A stretch of 64,000 nucleotides of DNA. Source: Prevotella sp. E13-27 (GTDB lineage: Bacteria; Bacteroidota; Bacteroidia; Bacteroidales; Bacteroidaceae). Positions 52,156 through 64,000 of the stretch are shown here, in pieces. Below the pieces are notes generated by a model. It saw only the letters and a list, made by a program, of their open reading frames with translations, was not told where the DNA came from and did not search any database. Position numbers and translations under genes: made by a program. The stretch is taken from assembly GCF_023217965.1 (NCBI RefSeq), contig NZ_JALPSC010000002.1, positions 1,488,001 through 1,552,000 on the forward strand, given 5' to 3'. Positions within the stretch are counted from its first letter, which is position 1. The number at the start of each line of letters is the position of its first letter.

Positions 52156-52187
52156 TTTGGCTATTCGTCCATTTATTCGTACTTTTG
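52156..52187 (+). promoter_or_regulatory. Promoter of the DUF4468 gene
   Basis: TTTG (52156-52159), 20 bp, TACTTTTG (52180-52187), 31 bp before ATG 52219. Surrounding bases again resemble the glnN and fetA promoters. Confidence 0.75.
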
Positions 52188-52218
52188 CCGTAGTAATATA
52201 CCAAAAACAACATTTATT

Positions 52219-52965
52219 ATGATGAAGAGAACACTTATTTTTGCTTTTTCGATGCTCTTCGGAATAGCAACACAGGCACAAATAATGAAAAATGCAGACC
52301 TTGAGAAATATGCGAAGGAACGCTATGGTGACAAATGGCTCGATGCAGCAAAGAATCTGGCAGGCACACTTAAGCTCGACAAGAATGAATCACTGACATA
52401 CCAACAGGTCATTGAGGCTCCTGGCAAGACCAAGCAGCAACTATACGTAGCACTAAACTATTGGGCTACAGCAACCTTTAAGGATAAGAACGCCATAACG
52501 CTTAACGACAAGGATGCCGGCTGCATCATCATCTCATCGCCAATAGACGGCATTGCTGACCATACAGGCACATTGAACCGCTATATAGTAAGCATTACTC
52601 CTGTCATCAGAATTGACATTAAAGAGGGACGCATTCGCGTAACATACACTGTGCAGAACTACGACATCCTAAAAGCCGAGGATGCTGGATGGATTGGCGG
52701 ACTGCTTGATAACAGCGACAATCGTCAGAGCCACCAAAATGTATGGAGCGATGGCAAACGCATGAAAGATGACAAAACCGACCGTCGTCTCTATGACGAG
52801 CAATGGGAGATAGCCAAACACTACCCATTCGTAGAGAAGGACTCTAAGAAGCGTACATGTTCAAAGGCGCTTATCATGACCCACGCATACTCAAACGCCG
52901 TGATGGACAAAATTGAAGAAGCCATCAAAAACGGCATCGTGGGCAACGAAGACGACGAATGGTAA
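52219..52965 (+). CDS. Exported DUF4468-like protein
   Basis: 248 aa; signal peptide cut after ATQAQ (about 21). The segment SLTYQQVIEAPGKTKQQLYV, ALNYWATATFKDKNAI, then SITPVIRIDIKEGRIRVTY follows the TBP-like DUF4468 pattern of Bacteroidota. A helical C-terminus carries KHYPFVEKDSKKRTCSKAL. Function unknown. Monocistronic and convergent with the BadF-type kinase gene. Confidence 0.7.
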   Translation: MMKRTLIFAFSMLFGIATQAQIMKNADLEKYAKERYGDKWLDAAKNLAGTLKLDKNESLTYQQVIEAPGKTKQQLYVALNYWATATFKDKNAITLNDKDAGCIIISSPIDGIADHTGTLNRYIVSITPVIRIDIKEGRIRVTYTVQNYDILKAEDAGWIGGLLDNSDNRQSHQNVWSDGKRMKDDKTDRRLYDEQWEIAKHYPFVEKDSKKRTCSKALIMTHAYSNAVMDKIEEAIKNGIVGNEDDEW

Positions 52966-52986
52966 AAACGTATAAAAAGAAATCTC

Positions 52987-53031
52987 GGAGAGATGTTTAA
53001 CAACGCTTATAGAGAAGTTAAACATCTCTCC
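52987..53031. terminator. 15-bp perfect inverted repeat between convergent genes
   Basis: GGAGAGATGTTTAAC (52987-53001) pairs with GTTAAACATCTCTCC (53017-53031). A second related arm, GTTAAACTTCTCTCC, follows at 53039-53053. The sequence belongs to the same family as the 22-bp repeats at 39131-39218. Confidence 0.7.
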
Positions 53032-53083
53032 AAGTAAAGTTAAACTTCTCTCCGAAAGAAGTTAATATCACTCCAAGAATAGT

Positions 53084-54019
53084 TTATCGGGCTTCTTCAC
53101 GCATATCAATGATTTTTTGCGCTCCACTATGATATAAGATCAATCCTTCAAGTGGACTCTGAACGGTACGCCCTATTGTAAATCCTTCCTTTGCAGCTGC
53201 TTCCTGCAGCTCGTCAGGATAATGATGGGCCATAGAGCCCACAAAGTGAACAGGGAGATCCTTTCGACCGTATGGTGCGATATTACGCTGGAAGAAAGAG
53301 CGGAAATTATCAACAACCAACTGACGCAACAGAGGATTATCCAAATGCTCATGAATGAACAAAGATGTTGTTGCCAGGAAACGATTAGCCATAGGCTCAC
53401 GATAAACCTTCTGTATAACGTCTGTCTGGGTAAACTTATGCTCCTGTAGATACTGATCACGAACATCAGCCAGTTCAGGACGCTTGAAAATAGCATTCAA
53501 GAACATCCTTCCAAGCACAGAACCACTACCTTCATCACCAAGGATATAACCAAGGGCAGGAGTGTTCTGGACAATCTGTTCACCATCAAACAAACAACTG
53601 TTTGCACCTGTTCCCAAGATACATGCTATTCCTGCTTCATGCTGACACAGCGCACGCGCTGATGCCATCAAGTCACTATGTACTTCTACAGAATTAGGCG
53701 TAAGAACTTCAGCCAACAACTGTTGCATCATAGGCACATGAGCAGGAGTACAACCTGAGCCATAGAAAAATATGTCAAGCCTTTGAAGCAACGAGCCTTC
53801 AAGAATACCAGAGTTAATAAGCTGGGCACGAGGGAAAATGGAAATCGAAGACAATAACTCCTGTTCCAGTATCCGCCTAATATCGGCAGCAGTCTGGTGT
53901 ATGGGTGTAATACCTTGAGTATGGAAAGTAGCAATTACTTGACATCCCAACAATGGATGAGCCGAGTGAACCATTGTCCAATCAGTCTTAGTGCTTCCAC
54001 TATCAGCAATCAGTATCAT
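53084..54019 (-). CDS. BadF/BadG-type ATPase, probable N-acetylglucosamine kinase
   Basis: 311 aa of the ASKHA fold. Phosphate-1 motif LIADSGSTKTDWT, phosphate-2 GIACILGTGANSCLFDG, GYILGDEGSGSVLGR and adenosine motif VHFVGSMAHHYPDEL. Length and motifs match the N-acetylglucosamine/glucosamine kinase branch of the BadF family. Cytoplasmic. No amino-sugar genes are adjacent, so the substrate is inferred from family only. Confidence 0.8.
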   Translation of the reverse strand: MILIADSGSTKTDWTMVHSAHPLLGCQVIATFHTQGITPIHQTAADIRRILEQELLSSISIFPRAQLINSGILEGSLLQRLDIFFYGSGCTPAHVPMMQQLLAEVLTPNSVEVHSDLMASARALCQHEAGIACILGTGANSCLFDGEQIVQNTPALGYILGDEGSGSVLGRMFLNAIFKRPELADVRDQYLQEHKFTQTDVIQKVYREPMANRFLATTSLFIHEHLDNPLLRQLVVDNFRSFFQRNIAPYGRKDLPVHFVGSMAHHYPDELQEAAAKEGFTIGRTVQSPLEGLILYHSGAQKIIDMREEAR

Positions 54020-54190
54020 ATCGTATTCTTATTAATAGACAAACAATAATTTATAGTTTTACATCTTACTATTTTGCAAAAATATAGTATTTTTTCCTTT
54101 CTACCAACTATTTTCCACGAAATAATGATTCACCTTACTCAAAAAGGCACAATTACCTAAATACACAATAATATATAATAACGAATCCCC

Positions 54191-54304
54191 AAAGTCTATA
54201 AATCTAAAGTCTGTAGTCTAAAGTCTGAAGTCTGTAGTCTAAAGTCTATAGTCAAAAGTCTATAGTCAAAAGTCTATAGTCAAAAAAACTGTAGTCTATA
54301 GTCT
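54191..54304. repeat. Tandem AAAGTCTATAGTC-type repeats
   Basis: About nine units of 11-14 bp built from AAAGTCT(A/G)TAGTC, most regular in the right half. 54020-54190 upstream is AT-rich with no gene. The unit resembles the arm of the rRNA terminator 29 bp away. A slippage-prone array. Confidence 0.8.
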
Positions 54305-54332
54305 TACACCCTCTACAGTCGATAACAAAAAA

Positions 54333-54365
54333 GAGAGACTACAGTCGCTGTGACTATAGTCTCTC
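54333..54365 (-). terminator. Terminator of the rRNA operon
   Basis: GAGAGACTACAGTC (54333-54346) and GACTATAGTCTCTC (54352-54365) pair over 14 bp with one mismatch; on the minus strand TTTTTT follows (54327-54332). Confidence 0.85.
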
Positions 54366-54372
54366 ATGAAAA

Positions 54373-54483
<111 letters not shown>

Positions 54484-54565
54484 AAAATAGGGGTTGACAT
54501 ATCAACACAAGAACAATAAGCAGCGCGAAAGCGCGACTGACTTACAGCAGAAAATATGCGCCAGA

Positions 54566-57463
<2,898 letters not shown>

Positions 57464-57692
57464 ATAACTTCTCTTTTAATCTATAGTAACTATATAAACC
57501 ATAGCTACCACAGAGAGAATGCTCATACTTTCAGCTGTAAATTGTTGAGATTTATTATCTAATCTTCAGTCTGACTTAATAAAAAGTCTTTACTTACAGT
57601 CTTGTGTCTCAATATGTCAAAGATCGCCGTGTCGCGAACGCCCTCCTTGTGTCGGGCTCAGGATTGACTGCGTCTATCCTGTTCGCACCACT

Positions 57693-57769
57693 TGGTGGAG
57701 AATAACGGATTCGAACCGTTGACCCCCTGCTTGCAAAGCAGGTGCTCTAGCCAGCTGAGCTAATCCCCC
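57693..57769 (-). tRNA. tRNA-Ala (TGC)
   Basis: Cloverleaf on the minus strand starting GGGGGATTAGCTCAGCTGG, anticodon loop CTTTGCA, T arm GGTTCGAATCC, encoded CCA. Lies in the 16S-23S spacer, as usual. Confidence 0.95.
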
Positions 57770-57819
57770 GTAAAAGAGGTGAGAGGTAAGAGGTGAGAGG
57801 TAAGAACCGACTCACACCG

Positions 57820-57893
57820 TAGTCCCAGGCAGACTTGAACTGCCGACCTCCACATTATCAGTGTGGCGCTCTAACCAACTGAGCTATAGGACT
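57820..57893 (-). tRNA. tRNA-Ile (GAT)
   Basis: Minus strand: AGTCCTATAGCTCAGTTGG, anticodon loop CTGATAA, T arm AGTTCAAGTCT; CCA is not encoded. Second spacer tRNA. Between the two tRNAs GAGAGGTAAGAGGT is directly repeated (57778-57807). Confidence 0.95.
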
Positions 57894-58060
57894 CTTAGTG
57901 GTCAGAGGGGGTACCCCTGCCCGGCCTCAACTATTCTCTAGATAAACAGAAGAAGTATACAAGAAAGCTGAAGGGTTGACAATCAACCTTGCTTACCTAA
58001 CTATTCAGCGTCCTCTTTATTAGCGTGTTGACTTGACTTGCGTCTCGTCCACACACTCCA

Positions 58061-59590
<1,530 letters not shown>

Positions 59591-59867
59591 TAAAAGTTAT
59601 TTCTTTAATAGCAAGGACACTGCAAAAAAAAGCAGCGAACCATGCTGATTGTTCTGTACTCAAGGACGCCATATCCGAATAGTATCTCTGGTAAAGCTTC
59701 TCATTCTCAAAAACCGTCCCGAAGGACAGTATTGACGGTTGACTTCATATTACCCACGGCACTAATACTATAAAATAATAAAAGCACCGCGCTTCTTGTA
59801 CTACTTCACTGTCTATGTAAATCTTTCAAAGAACTCTTTCTTTAGCGCTTCAGAGGTTGTTTCCTCG
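59591..59867. other. rRNA operon leader and gap
   Basis: 277 bp between 16S and the small acidic protein gene. It must hold the rRNA leader and promoters. ACCGTCC and GGACAGT (59715-59730) form a small hairpin. No gene seen. Confidence 0.5.
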
Positions 59868-60284
59868 TTAGCGGATGCAATCTTCACTGAGATCATTCAT
59901 GACGATAGGATCAATTATCATTGTTTCGTCATCAACAACATATAGTTCATGCTGTTCATCACGGTCATCGCTTTCAAGCACGAAAGCATAGGGTTTCATA
60001 ACAGACATCTTGTCAATAAGCCCCGTATGCTCTCCCAACACTTTACGGAAGATGGCTGCAACCTGCTCGTAAAAATCATCGTCAGCAGCATTAATCCACT
60101 GTTCCACAACGCTTCGAGTTATCTCCTTATCGTCATCGTCATAGACCATGACCTCTCCATTCTCCTGAGACACACATATATGTATATCAGTAAGGACAGA
60201 AGCATCTTCTGACGAAGGGAACTTTTCTGCTATTTTCCTTACAATTCTTTCTACTTGGACTAAAGTTTGTTCTGTTGGTTCCAT
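59868..60284 (-). CDS. Small acidic protein of unknown function
   Basis: 138 aa from ATG 60284; the frame is open to 60464 but the promoter at 60312-60342 excludes that. Strongly acidic (VYDDDDKE, AADDDFYE, ESDDRDEQHE). No signal or membrane helix. An N-terminal helix (LVQVERIVRKIAEKFPSSED) is followed by a short beta-rich part (TDIHICVSQENGEVMVYDDD). It lies divergent from the rseC-like gene and next to the rRNA operon. No family recognised. Confidence 0.65.
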   Translation of the reverse strand: MEPTEQTLVQVERIVRKIAEKFPSSEDASVLTDIHICVSQENGEVMVYDDDDKEITRSVVEQWINAADDDFYEQVAAIFRKVLGEHTGLIDKMSVMKPYAFVLESDDRDEQHELYVVDDETMIIDPIVMNDLSEDCIR

Positions 60285-60311
60285 CTCAATTCTAATTGTT
60301 TGATAGTCCTG

Positions 60312-60342
60312 CAAAAGTACGAAAAAGATTGATAATTGCAAA
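60312..60342 (-). promoter_or_regulatory. Promoter of the small acidic protein gene
   Basis: Minus strand TTTG (60339-60342), 19 bp, TACTTTTG (60312-60319). It fixes the start codon at 60284. Confidence 0.75.
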
Positions 60343-60443
60343 CGTTTACGGACAAAAATCAAAAAATATTCATGTCGCTTACTTATTTTTCGCAATTTTG
60401 TTGTAATTTTGCATTGCAAAAGACATGTTTTGCAAAACAAGCT

Positions 60444-60860
60444 ATGGACAACTACATAAAACATCTAGGAATAATTGAAGATATAAACGGTGAGCACATA
60501 AGGGTTAAGATTACCCAATCCACTTCATGTGCTGCCTGTAAAGTAGCTGCCCATTGCAACGCATCGGAGTCTAAAGAAAAGATTATTGATGTATACAGTA
60601 ATGCAAGTGAATATGACGTTGGCCAAACAGTTATTGTAAGCACGACAAAGACATCTGCAAAACTCGCATTGCAAATAGGGTTCATTCTTCCGCTAATAAT
60701 TCTAATCGCAGCAATTTTGGCATTCAAGTTACTGAAATTCAACGACGAGACAGCTGCTATTTATTCACTACTATTACTTATACCTTATTATTTAATCGTC
60801 TACTCATTACGAAATTGGATAGAAAAGGACATAACATTTACTCTTTCGAAAACTGAATAG
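60444..60860 (+). CDS. RseC/MucC-like membrane protein
   Basis: 138 aa from ATG 60444. N-terminal cytoplasmic part with a cysteine cluster (TSCAACKVAAHCNASE), two membrane helices (about 75-95 and 105-122), short basic tail. In proteobacteria RseC is linked to SoxR reduction with the Rsx/Rnf complex. Here it sits just ahead of rnfB, with 49 bp between, so a role with the Rnf complex is the natural reading. -7 TAATTTTG at 60404-60411. Confidence 0.85.
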   Translation: MDNYIKHLGIIEDINGEHIRVKITQSTSCAACKVAAHCNASESKEKIIDVYSNASEYDVGQTVIVSTTKTSAKLALQIGFILPLIILIAAILAFKLLKFNDETAAIYSLLLLIPYYLIVYSLRNWIEKDITFTLSKTE

Positions 60861-60909
60861 AGGAACAAAGTATAACAATAACAAACAAATATTATAAAAA
60901 CAAACACTT

Positions 60910-61791
60910 ATGAATTTAATTCTAATTGCAGTAATTGTTCTTGGAGCCATTGGACTGACGGCAGCGTTGGTTCTATATATCTGTTCCAAGAAATTTGCTG
61001 TGTTCGAAGACCCTCGTATCTCTCAGGTTAACGAGCTACTGCCTGGTGCAAACTGTGGTGGCTGCGGATATCCCGGATGCGGTGGTATGGCTGACGCACT
61101 CGTCAAAGGTGCTGATGCTGGAAGCCTTGACGGACTATTCTGTCCTGTAGGCGGAGCAGAAACAATGGGTAAGGTAGCAAGCCTTCTCGAGATGGCAATC
61201 GCCAACGGAGAGCCAAAGGTTGCGGTAGTAAGATGCAACGGAACATGCGACAATCGTCCGAAGGTAGCAGAATACTGCGGTCTTCGCACATGTGCAGCGA
61301 TGCATGCCTGTGGTGCAGGAGAGACGTTATGCGGATACGGATGCCTCGGCTGTGGCGACTGTGTTAAAGCTTGTCAGTTTGACGCTATACAAATGAATGC
61401 CGAGACAGGAATACCAGAGGTCAACGAAGATAAGTGTACAGCATGTGGTGCATGCGTAAAGGCTTGTCCACGAAACATCATTGAGCTTCGCAAGAAGGGG
61501 CCTAAGGGCCGTCGCGTCTTTGTATCATGCGTCAACAAGGACAAAGGAGCAATTTCTATGAAAGCATGCAAGGTGAGCTGTATTGGTTGTGGCAAGTGTG
61601 AGAAAGAGTGTCCTTTCGGAGCAATCACTGTAGAAGGCAACTGTTCATACATAGACTTCGAGAAATGCCGTCTGTGCCGCAAATGCGTTACTGTTTGTCC
61701 AACGAAGGCAATTCACGACGTAAACTTCCCCACCCCAGCACCTGTAAAGAAAGCTGAAACTAACAAAGAAGAAAAGGAGGCACAAGCATGA
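60910..61791 (+). CDS. rnfB: Rnf complex subunit B (ferredoxin-like)
   Basis: 293 aa. N-terminal membrane helix (about 3-24), then the Rnf-type 4Fe-4S domain (LPGANCGGCGYPGCGGMADA), and several 2x4Fe-4S motifs (CGYGCLGCGDCVKAC, CTACGACVKACP, CIGCGKCEKECPFGA, CRLCRKCVTVCPTKA). It passes electrons from reduced ferredoxin into the ion-pumping Rnf complex on the inner membrane. The stop overlaps the rnfC start by 4 bp. Confidence 0.95.
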   Translation: MNLILIAVIVLGAIGLTAALVLYICSKKFAVFEDPRISQVNELLPGANCGGCGYPGCGGMADALVKGADAGSLDGLFCPVGGAETMGKVASLLEMAIANGEPKVAVVRCNGTCDNRPKVAEYCGLRTCAAMHACGAGETLCGYGCLGCGDCVKACQFDAIQMNAETGIPEVNEDKCTACGACVKACPRNIIELRKKGPKGRRVFVSCVNKDKGAISMKACKVSCIGCGKCEKECPFGAITVEGNCSYIDFEKCRLCRKCVTVCPTKAIHDVNFPTPAPVKKAETNKEEKEAQA

Positions 61792-63155
61792 ATATTAGGA
61801 CATTCAGTATAGGTGGTATCCACCCCGAAGAGAATAAGCTTACCCATGAGGTTGCCACAAAAGTGGCAGCACTACCTAAGCAAGCCATCTTCCCACTTAG
61901 CCAGCACATTGGTGCGCCAGCCAAGCCTGTAGTACAGAAAGGTGACAAGGTAAAAGTTGGAACGCTCATTGCCGAGGCAGGAGGTTTCGTTTCAGCACCT
62001 ATTTATTCTTCTGTCAGTGGTACTGTTTTCAAAGTAGATACTGCTATTGACGCCACCGGTTATCGCAAGCCTGCTATTATTATTAATGTCGAAGGCGACG
62101 ATTGGGAAGAACGCATTGACCGTTCTACTAGATTGGAACAAGTGAAAGACCATCCTGAGCTTACGCCTGAAGAGATAGTCGAGAGAATAAAGAAAGCAGG
62201 CGTCACCGGCATGGGTGGTGCAGGCTTCCCGACCTTTATAAAGCTATGCCCTCCACCAACGGCTAAAGCAGAATGTGTAATCATCAATGCCGTTGAGTGC
62301 GAACCTTACATCACAGCAGACTATCGTCTGATGATGGAAAAGGCGGACGAGATCCTTGTTGGTCTTGAGCTTCTCATGAAGGCTGCTAAAGTAACCAAAG
62401 GCTATATAGGCATTGAAACGAACAAGCCCGCTGCTATTGAGCTTCTTACGAAAAAACTTGCAGAATTAAATTCTCCTCTTTCTACCCAAGTAGAGGTGGT
62501 GCCTCTGAAACAGCGCTATCCACAAGGAGGCGAGAAACAACTCGTCGATGCTGTGATACGCCGTCAAGTACCAGCGCCTCCTGCAATACCAGTTAATGTT
62601 GGTGCCATTGTCCAGAACGTAGGTACAGCCTATGCTGTGTATGAGGCTGTAATGAAAAACAAGCCACTGTTTGAGCGTTATACCACCGTAACCGGAAAGT
62701 TACTTAAGAATCCAGGAAACTTCCTTGTTCGCATGGGAACGCCAATGAATGATCTCATTGAAGCCTGTGGCGGAATGCCGGAAGGCGACAATAAGTTGCT
62801 TGCAGGTGGTCCGATGATGGGTAAAGCCCTGACAACCACAGAGGTACCTGTCTGCAAAGGCACGAACTCCGTTACCATTCTCTCTGGTGACGATGCCAGG
62901 CGCAAAGAGGCTGAGCCCTGCATACGCTGTGCAAAATGCGTTAGTGCATGTCCTATGGGTCTTGAGCCATATCTATTGGCAAAGCTCAGTGAAGTGAAGA
63001 ACTGGGAGAGAGCCGAACACGAAGACATTGTCAGCTGTATAGAATGTGGATCATGTCAGTTTACATGCCCTGCTCACCGTCCATTGCTTGACAATATACG
63101 TCAAGGCAAGGGTACGGTCATGGGAATCATTCGCAGCAGAGCAGCGAAAAAATAA
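61788..63155 (+). CDS. rnfC: Rnf complex subunit C (NADH-binding)
   Basis: 455 aa. The N-terminal barrel-sandwich (LSQHIGAPAKPVVQKGDKVK), a flavin/NADH-binding core (GMGGAGFPTFIKL, IINAVECEPYITAD) and two 4Fe-4S clusters (CIRCAKCVSACPMGL, CIECGSCQFTCPAHRP). It is the peripheral subunit that exchanges electrons with NAD. ATGA overlap with rnfB. Confidence 0.95.
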   Translation: MNIRTFSIGGIHPEENKLTHEVATKVAALPKQAIFPLSQHIGAPAKPVVQKGDKVKVGTLIAEAGGFVSAPIYSSVSGTVFKVDTAIDATGYRKPAIIINVEGDDWEERIDRSTRLEQVKDHPELTPEEIVERIKKAGVTGMGGAGFPTFIKLCPPPTAKAECVIINAVECEPYITADYRLMMEKADEILVGLELLMKAAKVTKGYIGIETNKPAAIELLTKKLAELNSPLSTQVEVVPLKQRYPQGGEKQLVDAVIRRQVPAPPAIPVNVGAIVQNVGTAYAVYEAVMKNKPLFERYTTVTGKLLKNPGNFLVRMGTPMNDLIEACGGMPEGDNKLLAGGPMMGKALTTTEVPVCKGTNSVTILSGDDARRKEAEPCIRCAKCVSACPMGLEPYLLAKLSEVKNWERAEHEDIVSCIECGSCQFTCPAHRPLLDNIRQGKGTVMGIIRSRAAKK

Positions 63156-63190
63156 ACAATAACAGAACAAAAGAAAAAACATATAAGAAA

Positions 63191-64000
63191 ATGAGTAAAC
63201 TCATTGTTTCACTTTCGCCACACGCCCACGGAACAGACTCAGTGGAGCGCAACATGTACGGCGTTATGATAGCCTTGTTGCCCGCGCTGCTTGTCTCGTT
63301 CTATTACTTCGGACTTGGTTCGGTCATCGTTTGCACGACAAGTGTGGCAGCCTGCGTATTCTTAGAGTGGGCTATAAACACATTCATGCTCAAGAATCCC
63401 CGTAACACCATTCTAGACGGTTCAGCAGCGCTGACAGGTATCTTGTTAGGCATGAACCTCCCATCAAATCTTCCTATTTGGATAATAATAATAGGTGCAT
63501 TGTTTGCCATCGGCGTAGGCAAGATGACCTTTGGAGGACTTGGTAGTAATATTTTCAATCCAGCTTTGGTAGGTAGATGCGCACTACTTGTTGCCTTCCC
63601 TGCACAGATGACTTCATGGCCTGTTTCAGGACAATGGACAAGCTACACTGACGCAACGACAGGTGCCACTCCTCTGGCCATAATGAAGGAAGCCATTAAA
63701 AATGGAGATGTGGAAGTGCTCAACAAGTTGCCAGATGCATTTAGCATGCTCCTTGGCGACTACTCAATGGGAGGAGGCGCTGGTACCATTGGCGAGATTT
63801 GCGGTCTTGCTCTTATCGCTGGTTTGTTGTTTATGCTTTGGCGCAAAATCGTCACATGGCATATACCAGTGAGCATCATTGCGACAGTATTCGTGTTCAG
63901 CATGATTCTACATCTTGTCAACCCGATCTATGCCGATCCTACAACGGTTATCTTGAGCGGTGGTCTCATGCTTGGAGCATTCTTTATGGCTACAGACTAC
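63191..64000 (+). CDS. rnfD: Rnf complex subunit D, 3' end beyond window
   Basis: 270 codons visible of about 330. Polytopic membrane protein with repeated helices. The covalent FMN site of RnfD/NqrB is present: Thr160 in TTGATPLA. Other landmarks: NPRNTILDGSAALTGILLGM and GGLGSNIFNPALVGR. It forms the membrane channel part with RnfA/E. rnfG, rnfE and rnfA are expected further right. Confidence 0.93.
   Translation, partial: MSKLIVSLSPHAHGTDSVERNMYGVMIALLPALLVSFYYFGLGSVIVCTTSVAACVFLEWAINTFMLKNPRNTILDGSAALTGILLGMNLPSNLPIWIIIIGALFAIGVGKMTFGGLGSNIFNPALVGRCALLVAFPAQMTSWPVSGQWTSYTDATTGATPLAIMKEAIKNGDVEVLNKLPDAFSMLLGDYSMGGGAGTIGEICGLALIAGLLFMLWRKIVTWHIPVSIIATVFVFSMILHLVNPIYADPTTVILSGGLMLGAFFMATDY

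Noticed and set aside
60285..60464. N-terminal extension of the small acidic protein
   Set aside because: It would be read through the gene's own promoter (60312-60342) and encodes a Phe/Leu-rich stretch unlike the rest.

Overview
The window looks like a chromosomal segment of a Bacteroidota member, order Bacteroidales and most likely Prevotellaceae (Prevotella/Segatella-like). The evidence is: many promoters of the Bacteroidetes type (TTTG, 19-22 bp, then TAnnTTTG); secreted proteins ending in sorting-tail-like C-termini; a BlaR1 homologue with a TonB-like C-terminus; type III glutamine synthetase; ECF sigma factors linked to outer-membrane barrels; an Rnf operon behind an rseC-like gene; and a 6S-like RNA of Bacteroidales type. 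Species assignment would need a 16S search that I could not run.

Layout. 1-4386 (minus): an L-arabinose operon, galM-type epimerase, Na+/solute symporter, Nudix-type repressor AraR, and araD running off the left edge. 4.6-16.9 kb: housekeeping genes smpB, metH, HAD, a GHL10 glycosidase and a Rid protein; then trmO and a fetAB-like pair with a degenerate ATPase; then divergent aguA-aguB (putrescine from agmatine) and a secreted protein. 17-21.7 kb (minus): two AAA/DUF4143 ATPases flanking a membrane Ser/Thr kinase and its small partner. 21.9-28.1 kb: an AT-rich accessory stretch that starts with a 6S-like RNA, followed by a DUF2971 gene, two exported proteins, and a graveyard of nuclease and regulator fragments with G-rich repeats and one copy of a 207-bp dispersed repeat.

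28.1-38.9 kb is the most unusual part. It holds a single polypeptide joining an ECF sigma factor, an inner-membrane helix, a periplasmic linker and an outer-membrane beta-barrel. A promoter-like element occurs both in front of it and in front of the next gene. After it come a methyltransferase, an Asp-box protein, a lipoprotein, a HigBA-like module, a membrane-anchored winged-helix regulator with phased direct repeats just downstream, a decayed DUF2723 gene, and a four-gene ECF operon (sigma, membrane protein, secreted protein, outer-membrane barrel). 38.9-40.5 kb is non-coding: tandem repeats, the second 207-bp repeat, a MITE-like inverted repeat and a candidate structured RNA carrying the same 22-nt motif in two hairpins.

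40.5-54 kb returns to core functions: blaI-blaR1 behind two identical dyads, glnN, a secreted protein, pyk, dapA, uxuA-uxuB, a hemerythrin-LuxR regulator, a DUF4468 protein and a BadF-type sugar kinase. 54.3-59.6 kb is a complete rRNA operon on the minus strand (16S, tRNA-Ile, tRNA-Ala, 23S, 5S, terminator). 59.9-64 kb holds a small acidic protein, an rseC-like gene and rnfB-rnfC-rnfD, the last cut by the window edge. All homology statements come from reading the translations; no database search was run.
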